From CAZUXY01 sp964624235 (GTDB lineage Bacteria > Spirochaetota > UBA4802 > UBA5368): 64,000 nucleotides of DNA. The notes beneath the pieces were generated by a model, which worked only from the letters and a program-made list of their open reading frames with translations, did no database searches and was not told the DNA's origin. The DNA is taken from the NCBI GenBank assembly GCA_964624235.1, contig CAZUXY010000015.1, forward strand, positions 1-64,000, read 5' to 3'. The position numbers were made by a program, and so were the translations under genes. Below are positions 42,864 through 52,367 of the stretch, one piece after another; the stretch's first letter is position 1; every line of letters begins with the position of its first letter.

Positions 42864-43295
42864 TTACGCTCCGAGGATGTCGATTTTTTTGACTATCTTA
42901 TACCCTTCAGAGGAGAGGGCTTTTTTGGCCTGTTCAATGTTGTCAAATCTAAATATCATGACCGCTTTGTCACCTCTTTTTTCCGTGAATGCGTACATGT
43001 ACTCTATGTTGAGTTTGTGTTTGCCGAAAGAATCCAGGGCCTTTTCCAGAGATCCCGGTACATCTTCGAGTTCAATAGCCAGAACGTCAGTAACCGAACA
43101 GGTGAAATGCTGTTCTCTCAGGGCGCGTACCGCTTCGTCGGGATTGTTCACGATCATACGAACTATGCCGAAATCGGCAACCTCGGCTATGGTCAGGGTG
43201 AGAATGTTGATATTCTTTTCAGAAAGTACTCTCAGCGCGTTTTGCAGACGGCCCGGTTTGTTTTCGAGGAAGAGGGATAGTTGTGTAACGTTCAT
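42864..43295 (-). CDS. Tandem ACT-domain protein
   Basis: A 143-residue protein with two ACT domains: residues 3-65 (LSLFLENKPGRLQNALRVL) and 70-140 (LAIELEDVPGSLEKALDSF). ACT pairs bind amino acids and regulate metabolic enzymes. Small ACT proteins encoded next to phenylacetate-CoA ligase and IorAB are common, and one can infer sensing of an aromatic amino acid or aryl-acetate. It lies 143 bases after paaK and three bases before iorA. Confidence 0.9.
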   Translation of the reverse strand: MNVTQLSLFLENKPGRLQNALRVLSEKNINILTLTIAEVADFGIVRMIVNNPDEAVRALREQHFTCSVTDVLAIELEDVPGSLEKALDSFGKHKLNIEYMYAFTEKRGDKAVMIFRFDNIEQAKKALSSEGYKIVKKIDILGA

Positions 43296-43438
43296 GGGTG
43301 CCTCCCATTGTGATGTATTTTCTCCCGTATGGAATCAAATCCGCGTAATACGGGAAGATGCCTCATTATTCCGGTAATATGGTATATGTCGTGTGTCTTA
43401 TGCTTTCTCCCATCAATTAAACTTGCGTGTGGATGAAG

Positions 43439-44740
43439 CTAGAGTTTTCTTTTATCGACCACCCTGACGGCCTTTCCTTCACTGCGGGCTATGGAGCGTG
43501 GTTCTACCAGGGTTATCTTGGCCGATATCCCCAGCACGCTCTGCATGCGCTGGCGGATGCGGTTTGAAAGATCGGTAAGGACCTTGATTTCATCTGAGAA
43601 GATTTTTTCGGTCACCTCTACCATGATCTCGATGTCGTCCAGTGCTCCCTTGCGGTCAACGATGATCTGGTAATGGGGCTCGGTGCCTTCTGTTTCCATA
43701 AGCACCGCTTCGATCTGCGAAGGGAACACGTTCACGCCGCGGATTATGAGCATATCGTCTGACCGGCCGGTGACCTTCTCCATTTTAACCAGTGATCTTC
43801 CGCATTTGCAGTTATCGTAGTATATACGGGTAATGTCCCTGGAACGGTAGCGTATGACCGGACATGCCTCTTTGGTGAGGGAGGTATAGACTATTTCGCC
43901 TTTTTCCCCCTCCGGCAGAATCTCTCCTGTTTCAGGATTGATGATCTCTACATAAAAGTGGTCTTCGAATACGTGCAACCCGGATTTTTCGCTGCATTCG
44001 CAGGAAACGCCCGGACCGATGACCTCGCTGAGGCCGTAAATGTCATACGCGTCGATTCCCAGACGCGATTCGATTTCCTTTCTCATCTGCTCTGTCCAGG
44101 GTTCCGCCCCGAAGATTCCCGCCCTGAGCTTTGTTTTTCTTATATCGTAATCGGGACGCTTTTTTTCTATATAATCGGCGACGTTTATCGCGTAAGAGGG
44201 AGTACAGGCCAGCATGGTGGTGCCGAAGTCCTTGATCAGCATCAGTTGACGTTCTGTGTTTCCTCCCGATATGGGGACTACCGTGGCGCCGATCTTTTCG
44301 GCTCCGTAATGAACACCGAGACCCCCGGTAAAAAGGCCGTAGCCGTATGCCACCTGAACAATGCTTTTTTCACTGCCGCCGGCACAGGCGATGGTCCTGG
44401 CCATGACCTCGGCCCAGACATCCAGGTCTTTCCTGGTGTAACCCACTACAGTCGCATTACCGGTGGTTCCCGAAGAGGAATGAATACGCACCACTTTGTC
44501 CATGGGCACAGCAAAGAGACCGAAGGGGTAATTATCGCGCATGTTCTGCTTCATCAGAAAAGGGACATGTTTCAGGTCGTCCAGGCTTTTAAACCGGTCG
44601 GGTGTAAAGCCCGCCTTGTCGAAGGACTGTCGGTAGAACGGGACGTTATTGTATGCGTGGGAAATCGACCATTTGAGGCGCTCAAGCTGATGTTCCCTCA
44701 GTTTGTTCAACGGCATTGACTCGTATTCACGGTTAAACAT
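43439..44740 (-). CDS. paaK: Phenylacetate-CoA ligase
   Basis: A 433-residue AMP-forming acyl-CoA ligase that activates phenylacetate or another aryl-acetate. The adenylation motif is HSSSGTTGNATVVGYT near 95, followed by YGLSEVIGPGVSCEC near 240 (acyl-AMP pocket) and YRSRDITRI near 305, and the C-terminal subdomain ends ARSEGKAVRVVDKRKL, with the late lysine. ATG 44740 follows GAGGTAACAGC; an upstream ATG at 44764 lacks such a site. It is the first gene of paaK-ACT-iorA-iorB, with a promoter at 44843-44871. Confidence 0.93.
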   Translation of the reverse strand: MFNREYESMPLNKLREHQLERLKWSISHAYNNVPFYRQSFDKAGFTPDRFKSLDDLKHVPFLMKQNMRDNYPFGLFAVPMDKVVRIHSSSGTTGNATVVGYTRKDLDVWAEVMARTIACAGGSEKSIVQVAYGYGLFTGGLGVHYGAEKIGATVVPISGGNTERQLMLIKDFGTTMLACTPSYAINVADYIEKKRPDYDIRKTKLRAGIFGAEPWTEQMRKEIESRLGIDAYDIYGLSEVIGPGVSCECSEKSGLHVFEDHFYVEIINPETGEILPEGEKGEIVYTSLTKEACPVIRYRSRDITRIYYDNCKCGRSLVKMEKVTGRSDDMLIIRGVNVFPSQIEAVLMETEGTEPHYQIIVDRKGALDDIEIMVEVTEKIFSDEIKVLTDLSNRIRQRMQSVLGISAKITLVEPRSIARSEGKAVRVVDKRKL

Positions 44741-44842
44741 GCTGTTACCTCGCTGTTTGTTCACCTGACATAATGCGTCCAGGGCATAGTTAGAAAGCCG
44801 CCTCGCCGGTGTGGGTTTGACGGTGAGCCGATGGAGTGATGT

Positions 44843-44871
44843 AAATTAGAGGCGATTTTCATTTTTGTCAA
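44843..44871 (-). promoter_or_regulatory. Promoter of the paaK-iorAB unit
   Basis: On the minus strand TTGACA (44866-44871), a 17-base spacer and TAATTT (44843-44848). The 406-base gap 44741-45146 between divergent genes holds this promoter; the rest is AT-rich and I see no other element. Confidence 0.6.
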
Positions 44872-45146
44872 CATAAAGTGTTTTTTCAAGATAAAAATAT
44901 TACTACATATCCTTCATTTTGCAGTCGGCTAAAATTTCATGTATGAAGAGGAAAAACCGGAACCCAAAGGAAGGGTACCGTTGATCGAAAACTGGGGAAA
45001 AATACCGCAAGCTGATATATAATATTTTATAATAATTTTTCATTGAAATAACTAATGTCTTTGTTAAATATGTTATCAGCCTGCGTGCATCATCAGTTCG
45101 GTTAAGAAACCGAAAACAAAATTCCGATCGATAGGGTCGCCCTACT

Positions 45147-46526
45147 ATGGACAGCTTTTTTAATCCTGAATCTATTGTTATAATCGGTGCGTCAAATTCT
45201 CCTTTTAATCTTGGGGGCACCATTGCTCAGTTTCTCAGTTATCTGAATTTCCGGGGGATGAGCTACGTAGTCAACACTCGGGGAGAAGATGTGCATGGAG
45301 CCAGGGGCTACTCCTCGGTCCCGGAACTTCCAGATATGATCGACCTTGCGGTTATTATCGCACCGGCGCATACCGTTCCCCGGCTTGTCAGGGAGTGTGG
45401 TGAGAAAGGTATAAGGAATATCATCATTGAGACGGCCGAATTCGCGGAAACAGGTGAGCACGGGTCGCGGCTTCAGGATGAAATAAATGAATACACGCGG
45501 GAATTCGGCATACGTTTTATGGGACCCAACTGTCTCGGCACCCTTAATGCACATGAACGTTTCAGTTCTTTCTTCGGTTTTGTTCCCGGTATGTACGATG
45601 AGGTTTTCGACAGGCCGGGTACCATATCCTATGTTATACAGAGCGGCGGGGTCGGGGTTCTTATCATGGATTCATTCCGCCGGGATGTGACAAACGTAAA
45701 TAAAATGGTAAGCATCGGCAACAAAGAGGATATCGACGAGTCGGACCTTATTAGATATTTCAACACAGACAATACCGAGGTGATCGGTCTCTACCTGGAA
45801 AACATCCGGGACGGGCGTAAATTCATTGAGACCGCTAGGAACGTACAAAAACCGGTTTTATTGTTCAAGGTAGGGCGCACCGGCGAAGGGGCACGTGCGG
45901 CCATGTCCCACACTGCGGGTATGGCCAACAATGACGTCATTCTTGACAACGCCTGCAGGCAGGCGGGTATAATCAGGCTGCGTTCGGTCAGCGAGCTATT
46001 CAGCATTCCAAAGATTTTCACCCATATGCCCCTCCTGAAGGGTGACCGGATCGCCGTGTTCACCAATTCCGGCGCATTCGGCGGCATTTCGGCCGACCTT
46101 ATTATGGAATCGGGACTTTCGATGGCGTCGCTTTCACCGGAAATCCGTGAGAAACTGCGCAATACAGGTAAACTCTATAACGTAGGGAATCCGATCGACC
46201 TGGGACCGACCCTCTCGAAGGAAACCTTCCTTGAGATCTATTCTATTCTGTTGTCATCGGACGAGGTGGACGGACTGCTGGCGGTTCCCAACATCTGGCA
46301 GAAAGTGGTGATCGAAGGCATAATTGACCTGGTTGATATGTGCAGGAAGTATAAAAAGCCGGCGGCCATTTATATCCCCAATGCCGTTGAGAGGATAATT
46401 GCGGTACGGAACGAGTTTCAACTTCCCGTTTTTGAATCACTTGAAGAAGCGGTACGGGCGCTGTCAGTTTCGTTTGAACATTATCGCGCGCTGAAAAAGA
46501 AAGAGATACTGAGTGTTCCTTCTTGA
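45147..46526 (+). CDS. ADP-forming acyl-CoA synthetase, alpha subunit
   Basis: A 459-residue protein of the ACD/succinyl-CoA-synthetase superfamily. The CoA-binding Rossmann domain begins with VIIGASNSPFNLGG, GPNCLGTLN follows near 130, and the phospho-histidine loop is SHTAGMA with His255. The last 200 residues are the second succinyl-CoA ligase-like domain. The ATP-grasp (beta) part is not fused and not in the neighbourhood, so it must be elsewhere. In an aromatic-degrading anaerobe it would turn aryl-acetyl-CoA and ADP into acid and ATP; the divergent paaK/iorAB genes support this. The ribosome site is weak. Confidence 0.88.
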   Translation: MDSFFNPESIVIIGASNSPFNLGGTIAQFLSYLNFRGMSYVVNTRGEDVHGARGYSSVPELPDMIDLAVIIAPAHTVPRLVRECGEKGIRNIIIETAEFAETGEHGSRLQDEINEYTREFGIRFMGPNCLGTLNAHERFSSFFGFVPGMYDEVFDRPGTISYVIQSGGVGVLIMDSFRRDVTNVNKMVSIGNKEDIDESDLIRYFNTDNTEVIGLYLENIRDGRKFIETARNVQKPVLLFKVGRTGEGARAAMSHTAGMANNDVILDNACRQAGIIRLRSVSELFSIPKIFTHMPLLKGDRIAVFTNSGAFGGISADLIMESGLSMASLSPEIREKLRNTGKLYNVGNPIDLGPTLSKETFLEIYSILLSSDEVDGLLAVPNIWQKVVIEGIIDLVDMCRKYKKPAAIYIPNAVERIIAVRNEFQLPVFESLEEAVRALSVSFEHYRALKKKEILSVPS

Positions 46527-46678
46527 TTGTATTCCCCGCATTCACCCTTACTACAGTCAGAACCTCCCCTGAAGAACAGCACTGAGACGTAGAAAATTCA
46601 TATTTGAATTTTTTATTTGAGTGTTTTGTCTTCACCGCTTAAAATAAATCATCAGGTAATGGTCATGGGAGGTTTTTT

Positions 46679-48373
46679 ATGGTTATTTTAAGAAAACTCA
46701 CTATCGGCCGCAGGCTTATGGTCATGATTGCACTGTTGATTATGCTTATGTGTGGAGGCGGTGTTGTCAGTATTGTGACTTTTATCTTTTCCTATCAATC
46801 GACCAAATCCGCTCTGGGGATAATCAATGAAGCAAGAAAGGCCCAGGTGGTTTTTAAAATACAGGTGCAGGAATGGAAAAACACACTGTTGCGCGGTTAT
46901 GACCAGGTGATGTATGAAAAATATTTGAAGCAGTTCAAGGAAAGTTCCGAAGAGGTGCAGAGTATTCTAAAGGGTTTAAGAAAACAGCTTGATTCATCTC
47001 CGGAAATGCTGAAGCGAATCGATGTACTTGCAGATTCCCACCGGGAATTGCTGGAAAAATACCTTCCAGCCCTGGAAAATTATGATCCGGACGATCCCCT
47101 GAGTTCGAGAAAAATCGATCAAATGGTAAAGGGTATTGATCGTACCCCAACTAAAGAGATGGATGAATTCGTCAAAGAAGCGGAAAAGCTGGCATTGTCC
47201 AAAACCAGGGATTTTTTCTATTTAATCGGCATTCTTACTACGGCAGGCTTAATATCCGTGCTTCTGCTGGCGATATTTGCCAGTTTTTTCATAACACGCA
47301 GCATAGTGGTTCCCTTGCAGGAATTCAAGAGGACCATCGAGAAAATTTCCGCGGGTGATTTCACCACCAGGCTCGATGTAAACGGTAGAGACGAGCTGTC
47401 CAGTCTCGGTAACACGTTCAATACTTTTGTTGACCGTATCGGGGATATCGTAAAAGTCATTCGGGATATTTCATTTCAGCTTGCATCCACCTCGGATCAG
47501 ATGTCGTCCACGACTGCAAACTTTTCCAACAATCTGCAGAGTCAATCCGCATCGACGGAGGAGATAACCGCCGCAATAGAAGAGCTTGCTTCCAGTATGG
47601 AAAATATCTCCAGGGGTTCAGCGGACCAGGCCAACCTTCTTGAGGAGTTTTCAAAGCGGTTTGAGGATTTGTCCGCCAGGTTGGAGCTTTTGCGAAAGAA
47701 TTTACAAGCGAGCCTGAGCAATACCGAGGAGATGGCGAAAAAAGCCATCGGGGGGAGGGATTCGCTCGGTACCATGAACATCAGCATGGATAAAGTGGGG
47801 AAGAGCTCTGAAGACGTAATGGGTATCGTCGGTATAATCAACGACATTTCAGAGCAGATTAATCTTTTATCCTTAAACGCCGCAATCGAGGCCGCGCGGG
47901 CCGGTGAAGCCGGTAGAGGATTTGCCGTAGTTGCCGATGAAATCTCAAAGCTTGCCGACCAGACCTCGTCGAGTCTTAAAGAGATCGATGGTCTTATCAA
48001 GTTCAACGGCGTGGAAATCGATAAGGGCAGAAAAACAATATCCACTTCCATTGACGGAATAATCTCCATAATAGAGGGAATCAATTCGGTTTCAGAAATG
48101 ATGAAAAACATTTTCAAACAGATGGTGCAGCAGGTTGAATTCAATGTCAGTGTAAAAAAGGATGTGGATCTGGTAAAAACCAAAGCGGGAGATATACAAT
48201 ACGCAACAACGGAACAAAAAACAGCCGTCAATGAAATGGTGAAATCCATTACCGGCATCAGCGATCTTACCCAGTCAAATGCAGCAGGATCCGAGCAACT
48301 TACGGGTATAGCCGTGGAAGTCGCAAAATCCGCGGAAACCCTAAAGGGGCATATGGAGTTTTTTAGAGTATGA
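46679..48373 (+). CDS. Methyl-accepting chemotaxis protein
   Basis: A 564-residue chemoreceptor. TM1 is at about 14-36, the periplasmic helical sensor at 40-175 (coiled-coil like; EKYLKQFKESSEEVQ), TM2 at 178-205, a HAMP domain at 208-262 (FFITRSIVVPLQEFK) and the signalling coiled coil after it. The hairpin tip INLLSLNAAIEAARAGEAG, continuing with RGFAVVADEI, is the conserved CheA/CheW contact. The ligand is unknown. It starts after GGAGG. Its 3' end overlaps the convergent GDPD gene by 11 bases. Confidence 0.95.
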   Translation: MVILRKLTIGRRLMVMIALLIMLMCGGGVVSIVTFIFSYQSTKSALGIINEARKAQVVFKIQVQEWKNTLLRGYDQVMYEKYLKQFKESSEEVQSILKGLRKQLDSSPEMLKRIDVLADSHRELLEKYLPALENYDPDDPLSSRKIDQMVKGIDRTPTKEMDEFVKEAEKLALSKTRDFFYLIGILTTAGLISVLLLAIFASFFITRSIVVPLQEFKRTIEKISAGDFTTRLDVNGRDELSSLGNTFNTFVDRIGDIVKVIRDISFQLASTSDQMSSTTANFSNNLQSQSASTEEITAAIEELASSMENISRGSADQANLLEEFSKRFEDLSARLELLRKNLQASLSNTEEMAKKAIGGRDSLGTMNISMDKVGKSSEDVMGIVGIINDISEQINLLSLNAAIEAARAGEAGRGFAVVADEISKLADQTSSSLKEIDGLIKFNGVEIDKGRKTISTSIDGIISIIEGINSVSEMMKNIFKQMVQQVEFNVSVKKDVDLVKTKAGDIQYATTEQKTAVNEMVKSITGISDLTQSNAAGSEQLTGIAVEVAKSAETLKGHMEFFRV

Positions 48374-49169
48374 TGGTACTCTTGTTCTCTTCGATGACCT
48401 TTAACAGTATATCAGGATGGTTGGTAAAGATCCCGCTTACCCCAAGACCGATAAAACGCTTCATCTGGGAGGCCTCGTTGACCGTATAGATGTTAACAGG
48501 TATACCGGCGTTTTTGCAGTCGGCTATCCATTTCGGCGTAAGTTCTTTTCTGGAACAGTTGAATGCGTCGGCCTTAAGATGCTCCACGATGTGGGAGGGC
48601 ATCAGTTTACTATGGAAATAACGGTCATCATACAGGACCGCCGCCGGAATATCGGGATCGATTATTTTCAGGTTTAGCAGGGCCCGGGGGTCGAAGCTCG
48701 AAAAAACCACATGTTCCTGCATGCCGAAATAATACACCAATTCCATACACTTTTCCTCAATGCCGCCGTTGACCAGATCCATTACGGCGCCTGATTTGAT
48801 CTCGATGTTCAGGGCGATGGTGTTGTTACAGAGCGAGAGCACTTCCTCAAGAGTGGGGATTTTTTCCCCTTTAAACCCTTTTTTAATATAGCCGACATCG
48901 AATTTCTTCAGCTCGGCCAGTGTATAATGGGCGACCCTCCCCCTGCCGCCGGTAAGCCGTGAAAGCTTCTCGTTGTGGATTACAACGGGGACGCCGTCGC
49001 GACTGAGCAGTACGTCGATTTCCACCATGTCGGCGCCCATTTCAATAGCGCCCTCGATGGAGATAAGGGTGTTTTCAGGATAATAGGCTGAAGCGCCGCG
49101 ATGCGCTATCACGGTGAAAGTATCATTCTCTTTTTTGTTGTATTTCAGCAGGTGGTAAGGTGTTCCCAT
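48363..49169 (-). CDS. Glycerophosphodiester phosphodiesterase
   Basis: A 268-residue GDPD-family TIM barrel that splits glycerophosphodiesters into glycerol-3-phosphate and an alcohol. The catalytic start is IAHRGASAYYPENT (His, Arg and Glu), then VEIDVLLSRDGVPVVIHNEK (Glu, Asp and His). It lacks a signal peptide, so it is a cytoplasmic UgpQ-type protein. Length is typical. It shares 11 terminal bases with the MCP gene on the opposite strand. Confidence 0.95.
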   Translation of the reverse strand: MGTPYHLLKYNKKENDTFTVIAHRGASAYYPENTLISIEGAIEMGADMVEIDVLLSRDGVPVVIHNEKLSRLTGGRGRVAHYTLAELKKFDVGYIKKGFKGEKIPTLEEVLSLCNNTIALNIEIKSGAVMDLVNGGIEEKCMELVYYFGMQEHVVFSSFDPRALLNLKIIDPDIPAAVLYDDRYFHSKLMPSHIVEHLKADAFNCSRKELTPKWIADCKNAGIPVNIYTVNEASQMKRFIGLGVSGIFTNHPDILLKVIEENKSTIIL

Positions 49170-49365
49170 GACGGCACCTGTGGTGATTTATTTACCGTAT
49201 GTGAATATAACGGCCTGTACGGGCGTATGCTCTCCAGCAGTATATCTGTGCTGCCGTAAAGTAGATTTCTTATTGAAGATAGAATAAATTATTGTCTCAC
49301 ATAGGCCCCGGCGCTAGTATTGTCAAGTTATTCATGTTACCCATGAACTAAAATGTGGTGGCTTT

Positions 49366-49869
49366 ATGTCGACAGCAGACAGGATTATCAGGGCACTTGG
49401 ATTGAAACCACACCCGGAAGGTGGGTATTACCGTGAAACCTATCGTTCTGAAGAAACGATTGCAGCAAGTAACCTGCCGCCGCGGTATGAAGGACCGAGA
49501 GTATACTCGACAGCGATATATTTTATGCTCACTTCTGGAAATTTCTCCTGTATACACAGGATTAAAAGCGATGAAATTTTTCATTTTTACCTTGGTGACC
49601 CCGTCGAAATGCTGGTGCTCAACCCTAACGGGAGTGGTTATACAATCAAACTGGGGCCCGACATCGGTGATGGGATGCTGCCTCAGGTAGTGGTGCCGGC
49701 CGGGGTCTGGCAGGGTTTGGTGCTTTCCGAGGGCGGGTCCTTCGCCCTTCTGGGAACTACCGTCTCTCCTGGTTTTGATTTCGCCGATTTTGAGATCGGT
49801 ATAAGGAAAGATCTGGTTTCATCATATCCCCACTACAGTGATATCATCATCAGGCTTACGCGACAATGA
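49366..49869 (+). CDS. Cupin_5/DUF985 protein
   Basis: A 167-residue cupin of the DUF985 family. The signature pieces are KPHPEGGYYRETYRS at 15-29, STAIYFML, FHRIKSDEIFHFYLGD-like residues (HRIKSDEIFHFYLGDP) and VVPAGVWQ, with VSPGFDFADFE near the end. Some relatives are sugar epimerase-like, but the function of the family is not settled. The stop lies 22 bases before the HAD gene start, so both are probably co-transcribed. Confidence 0.85.
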   Translation: MSTADRIIRALGLKPHPEGGYYRETYRSEETIAASNLPPRYEGPRVYSTAIYFMLTSGNFSCIHRIKSDEIFHFYLGDPVEMLVLNPNGSGYTIKLGPDIGDGMLPQVVVPAGVWQGLVLSEGGSFALLGTTVSPGFDFADFEIGIRKDLVSSYPHYSDIIIRLTRQ

Positions 49870-49891
49870 TACACGGAACCGGGAGCGGTAC

Positions 49892-50563
49892 ATGAAAAAC
49901 TCTGATATGAAATTCAGGGCGGTTATTTTTGATTTTGACGGTACACTGGTCGATTCACTTCAGGATATAGCCGATGCCATGAACACGGCGCTGTCGGCCC
50001 TGGGTTTGGACGTTATTGCATTGGATGATTATCGTTATAATATCGGTTATGGTGTGGAGAACCTTGCGCGGCGGCTCGTGCCGAAAGAGAAAGCCACCGA
50101 GGAGGTCCTTGCCGAGTGTGTAAGGCTTATGAGACTGGAATATGCCCAATGCTGGAACCGCACGACCAAACCGTATCCCGGAATCATGGAACTCCTTGAT
50201 GCACTGAGGGAAAGGTGCGTTAAAACGGCGGTGCTTTCGAATAAGGATCATGATTTCATACGGCGGATGACGGATTATTTCTTCAAGGGACATGATTTCG
50301 ATTCCGTGCAGGGGGCGCTTCCATCATTTCCGAAAAAACCGGATCCCTCACTCGCATTGCGCGTCGCCGGAGTGCTTGCTGAGAAAAACGAACACATCAT
50401 TCTTGCCGGGGACACCCGCACCGACATGGAAACCGCTGTGGCAGCGGATATGTATCCCTTAGGATGCCTGTGGGGGTACAGGGATGAAGAAGAACTCAGG
50501 TCCTTCGGTGCGCGTATGATCATATCATCGCCGGGTGAACTTATGCGTTTATTCACGGATTGA
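49892..50563 (+). CDS. HAD-family phosphatase, phosphoglycolate phosphatase-like
   Basis: A 223-residue haloacid-dehalogenase hydrolase of subfamily I. The nucleophile motif is FDFDGTLVDS at residues 12-21, motif II VLSNKDH near 115, and motif III KKPDPSLAL near 147 with LAGDTRTD (metal-binding acids) near 170. It resembles Gph/PpaX proteins, which dephosphorylate 2-phosphoglycolate or pyrophosphate. ATG 49892 follows GGGAGC; the frame is open further into the DUF985 gene. The exact substrate is uncertain. Confidence 0.88.
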   Translation: MKNSDMKFRAVIFDFDGTLVDSLQDIADAMNTALSALGLDVIALDDYRYNIGYGVENLARRLVPKEKATEEVLAECVRLMRLEYAQCWNRTTKPYPGIMELLDALRERCVKTAVLSNKDHDFIRRMTDYFFKGHDFDSVQGALPSFPKKPDPSLALRVAGVLAEKNEHIILAGDTRTDMETAVAADMYPLGCLWGYRDEEELRSFGARMIISSPGELMRLFTD

Positions 50564-50591
50564 TCTGAATGTGCTGAATCCGTGGCCGGTG

Positions 50592-51150
50592 TTATTGTTT
50601 GTGCGGTTCTTCCGTAATGATACCAACCCCGTGATAACCTTCTGCAAGAGCGGTATTTACGTACACTACATCTCGGTTCATGTTTTTAAATGCATACCGG
50701 TCGTTTACTGCCGAAAGATCATCGGCATCCTTCTGACTTTTGAGGACCGTTCAAGCCGGGACAATGCGTTTTTCAGGCAGTTGTACTTCCACAAGCATGC
50801 AGGTTCTACGATGCATCCATCGCCGATCAGCGGTCTGAAAACCAGCGTTTTCATTCCGATGAAGCAGTTATTTCCGATTGCTACCGGGCTGTGTATCCGG
50901 ACCTGGTGCGCAAGAAATACCCTTTCACCGATATAAATCCCGTAACTGTTATTGTAGACTTCTACGCGGTTTTTCCCAGGGGGGTCCCGTCTTTCCCGGT
51001 TTTCAGAGCATAAATGATGATCCTGTCCTGAATATTTGATTCATAACCAATGTGCAGGGGTTATCCCTCATCACCGTAAACCGATGCAAAAGGGCACACC
51101 ATGACGCGACGGACTATATGCACATTAACGATAATCGCCGCAAAAGGATG
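50592..51150 (-). pseudogene. Decayed gamma-class carbonic anhydrase (Cam/CcmM-like)
   Basis: The 870-base gap between the HAD and amidotransferase genes has no intact gene, but its minus strand can be read as a broken gamma carbonic anhydrase (left-handed beta helix). In three frames it gives ASVYGDEG, IQDRIIIYALKTGKDGTPLG, VEVYNNSYGIYIGERVFLAH, QVRIHSPVAIGNNCFIGMK, LIGDGCIVEPA, EKRIVPA and YAFKNMNRDVVYVNTALAEG, in the order found in Methanosarcina Cam. Two frameshifts (about 50975 and 50800) and stops at 51061-51063 and 50751-50753 break it. The first zinc histidine is Tyr (IIIYALK); the other two His remain. The 5' limit is approximate. The rest, to 51436, shows no feature. Confidence 0.8.
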
Positions 51151-51436
51151 AATGAAGGCCGTAAGGACAATGCCGGGTTGGACAGAACGGGGAGAAAAAA
51201 CGGTAACCGCATTCCGGTGTATTACTCGTTTTTCCTCTTTCCGACATGATGGAATTTCACCGCCGGTGAAAAAAAGAATTGAGTATTTATCATATACTCT
51301 GCGAATTTGTAAAATTTAACGTCATGGTAATTATAAATGATTCTTTCAAGTTTCCATGGGCCATAGCACCATAAAGATTACAAGAACTCGCCGGTTGATG
51401 GCTGAGGGGATAAACTGAATCATTGGAAGTTAATCA

Positions 51437-52183
51437 TTGTTTGATTTTGTAGTGGTAATAGTCGCCTTATCATGTTTGGCGCTGGTAACCCTCGCTGCGG
51501 TGAACCGTTTTCCGCGTGCGATCTACACCACCATGTTCTGGAATACGCCGCCTCACCGCGATGGAAAGGGCACCATACTGGTTATCGAAATGGGAACGGA
51601 CAGGTCTTTTCCCCAGTTGTGGCGCAGCGTGGGGGGTTTTGTGAACCGGCATTCCAGCCTGAACATACGCGTGCTTCCATTCAGGGAAGTGACCGCTTCG
51701 GGTATCGGTATGATCTCTCCGCAGGAAATGGTGATGACGGGATACCATCAGGAATTATCGTTGTATAGAATGGAAGAGATGGAGAACCTGTTTGATTTTC
51801 TAAGGCATACCGGGATACCGGTGTTCGCTATATGCGGAGGATTTCAGTTTCTTTGCAGGGCTTTCGGTTCTGAAATAGTTGAAATGGGCTTTCATGAGAG
51901 GGGATATGTAGCCGTTACAGCGCTTCGGGATGATAAAATCTTTCAGGGCCTTCCGGGAAAGATCATTGTCTACAACCGGCATCAGCTTACCATAAATCGT
52001 ATCCCGGATGAGTTCGAGAAACTGGCGGAGAACGAATCGTGCATACAGGTGGTGCGTCACAGGATGAGGCTGATTTATGGTGTACAGTTCCATCCCGAAT
52101 TCAGCGACGATCATCACCCTCATGGTGTTATTATTTTTAAGAATTTTATGTACCTGGCCGGAATAGTCACACAGTCATCATGA
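51437..52183 (+). CDS. Membrane-anchored class I glutamine amidotransferase-like protein
   Basis: A 248-residue protein. Residues 2-23 are a hydrophobic membrane anchor (FVVVIVALSCLALVTLAA). The rest is a class I glutamine amidotransferase: the nucleophile Cys in FAICGGFQFLCRAFG near 135 and the His-Glu pair in YGVQFHPEF near 217. This domain releases ammonia from glutamine for a partner synthase, or has turned into a gamma-glutamyl hydrolase; the partner is unknown. It starts with TTG at 51437, after GGAAG; no better start precedes the anchor. Confidence 0.7.
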   Translation: MFDFVVVIVALSCLALVTLAAVNRFPRAIYTTMFWNTPPHRDGKGTILVIEMGTDRSFPQLWRSVGGFVNRHSSLNIRVLPFREVTASGIGMISPQEMVMTGYHQELSLYRMEEMENLFDFLRHTGIPVFAICGGFQFLCRAFGSEIVEMGFHERGYVAVTALRDDKIFQGLPGKIIVYNRHQLTINRIPDEFEKLAENESCIQVVRHRMRLIYGVQFHPEFSDDHHPHGVIIFKNFMYLAGIVTQSS

Positions 52184-52269
52184 TAATGTGCATACAAACA
52201 GGTTTTGTGGTGAGATTGTTACCGCAATCAACGGTTTCTGTTTACAAAAAAGAGTACAAGAAAAAAGTT

Positions 52270-52298
52270 TTGACTGCGCTTCTTCATTACTATATTTA
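52270..52298 (+). promoter_or_regulatory. Promoter of lon
   Basis: TTGACT (52270-52275), a 17-base spacer and TATTTA (52293-52298); a TATATT two bases earlier is an alternative -10. It lies about 70 bases before lon. Confidence 0.5.
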
Positions 52299-52367
52299 GT
52301 AATGGACGGATGTAAAACGTGGATGATGTCTGTCAATAAGATACACCATAAGTATTGAGGATTACGA

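Noticed and set aside
46593..46612. AAAATTCA/TGAATTTT hairpin before the MCP gene
   Set aside because: The stem is entirely AT-poor in GC and too weak to call a terminator with confidence.
50535..50936. 133-codon plus-strand frame after the HAD gene
   Set aside because: It is the antisense of the carbonic anhydrase pseudogene and has no plausible protein pattern.
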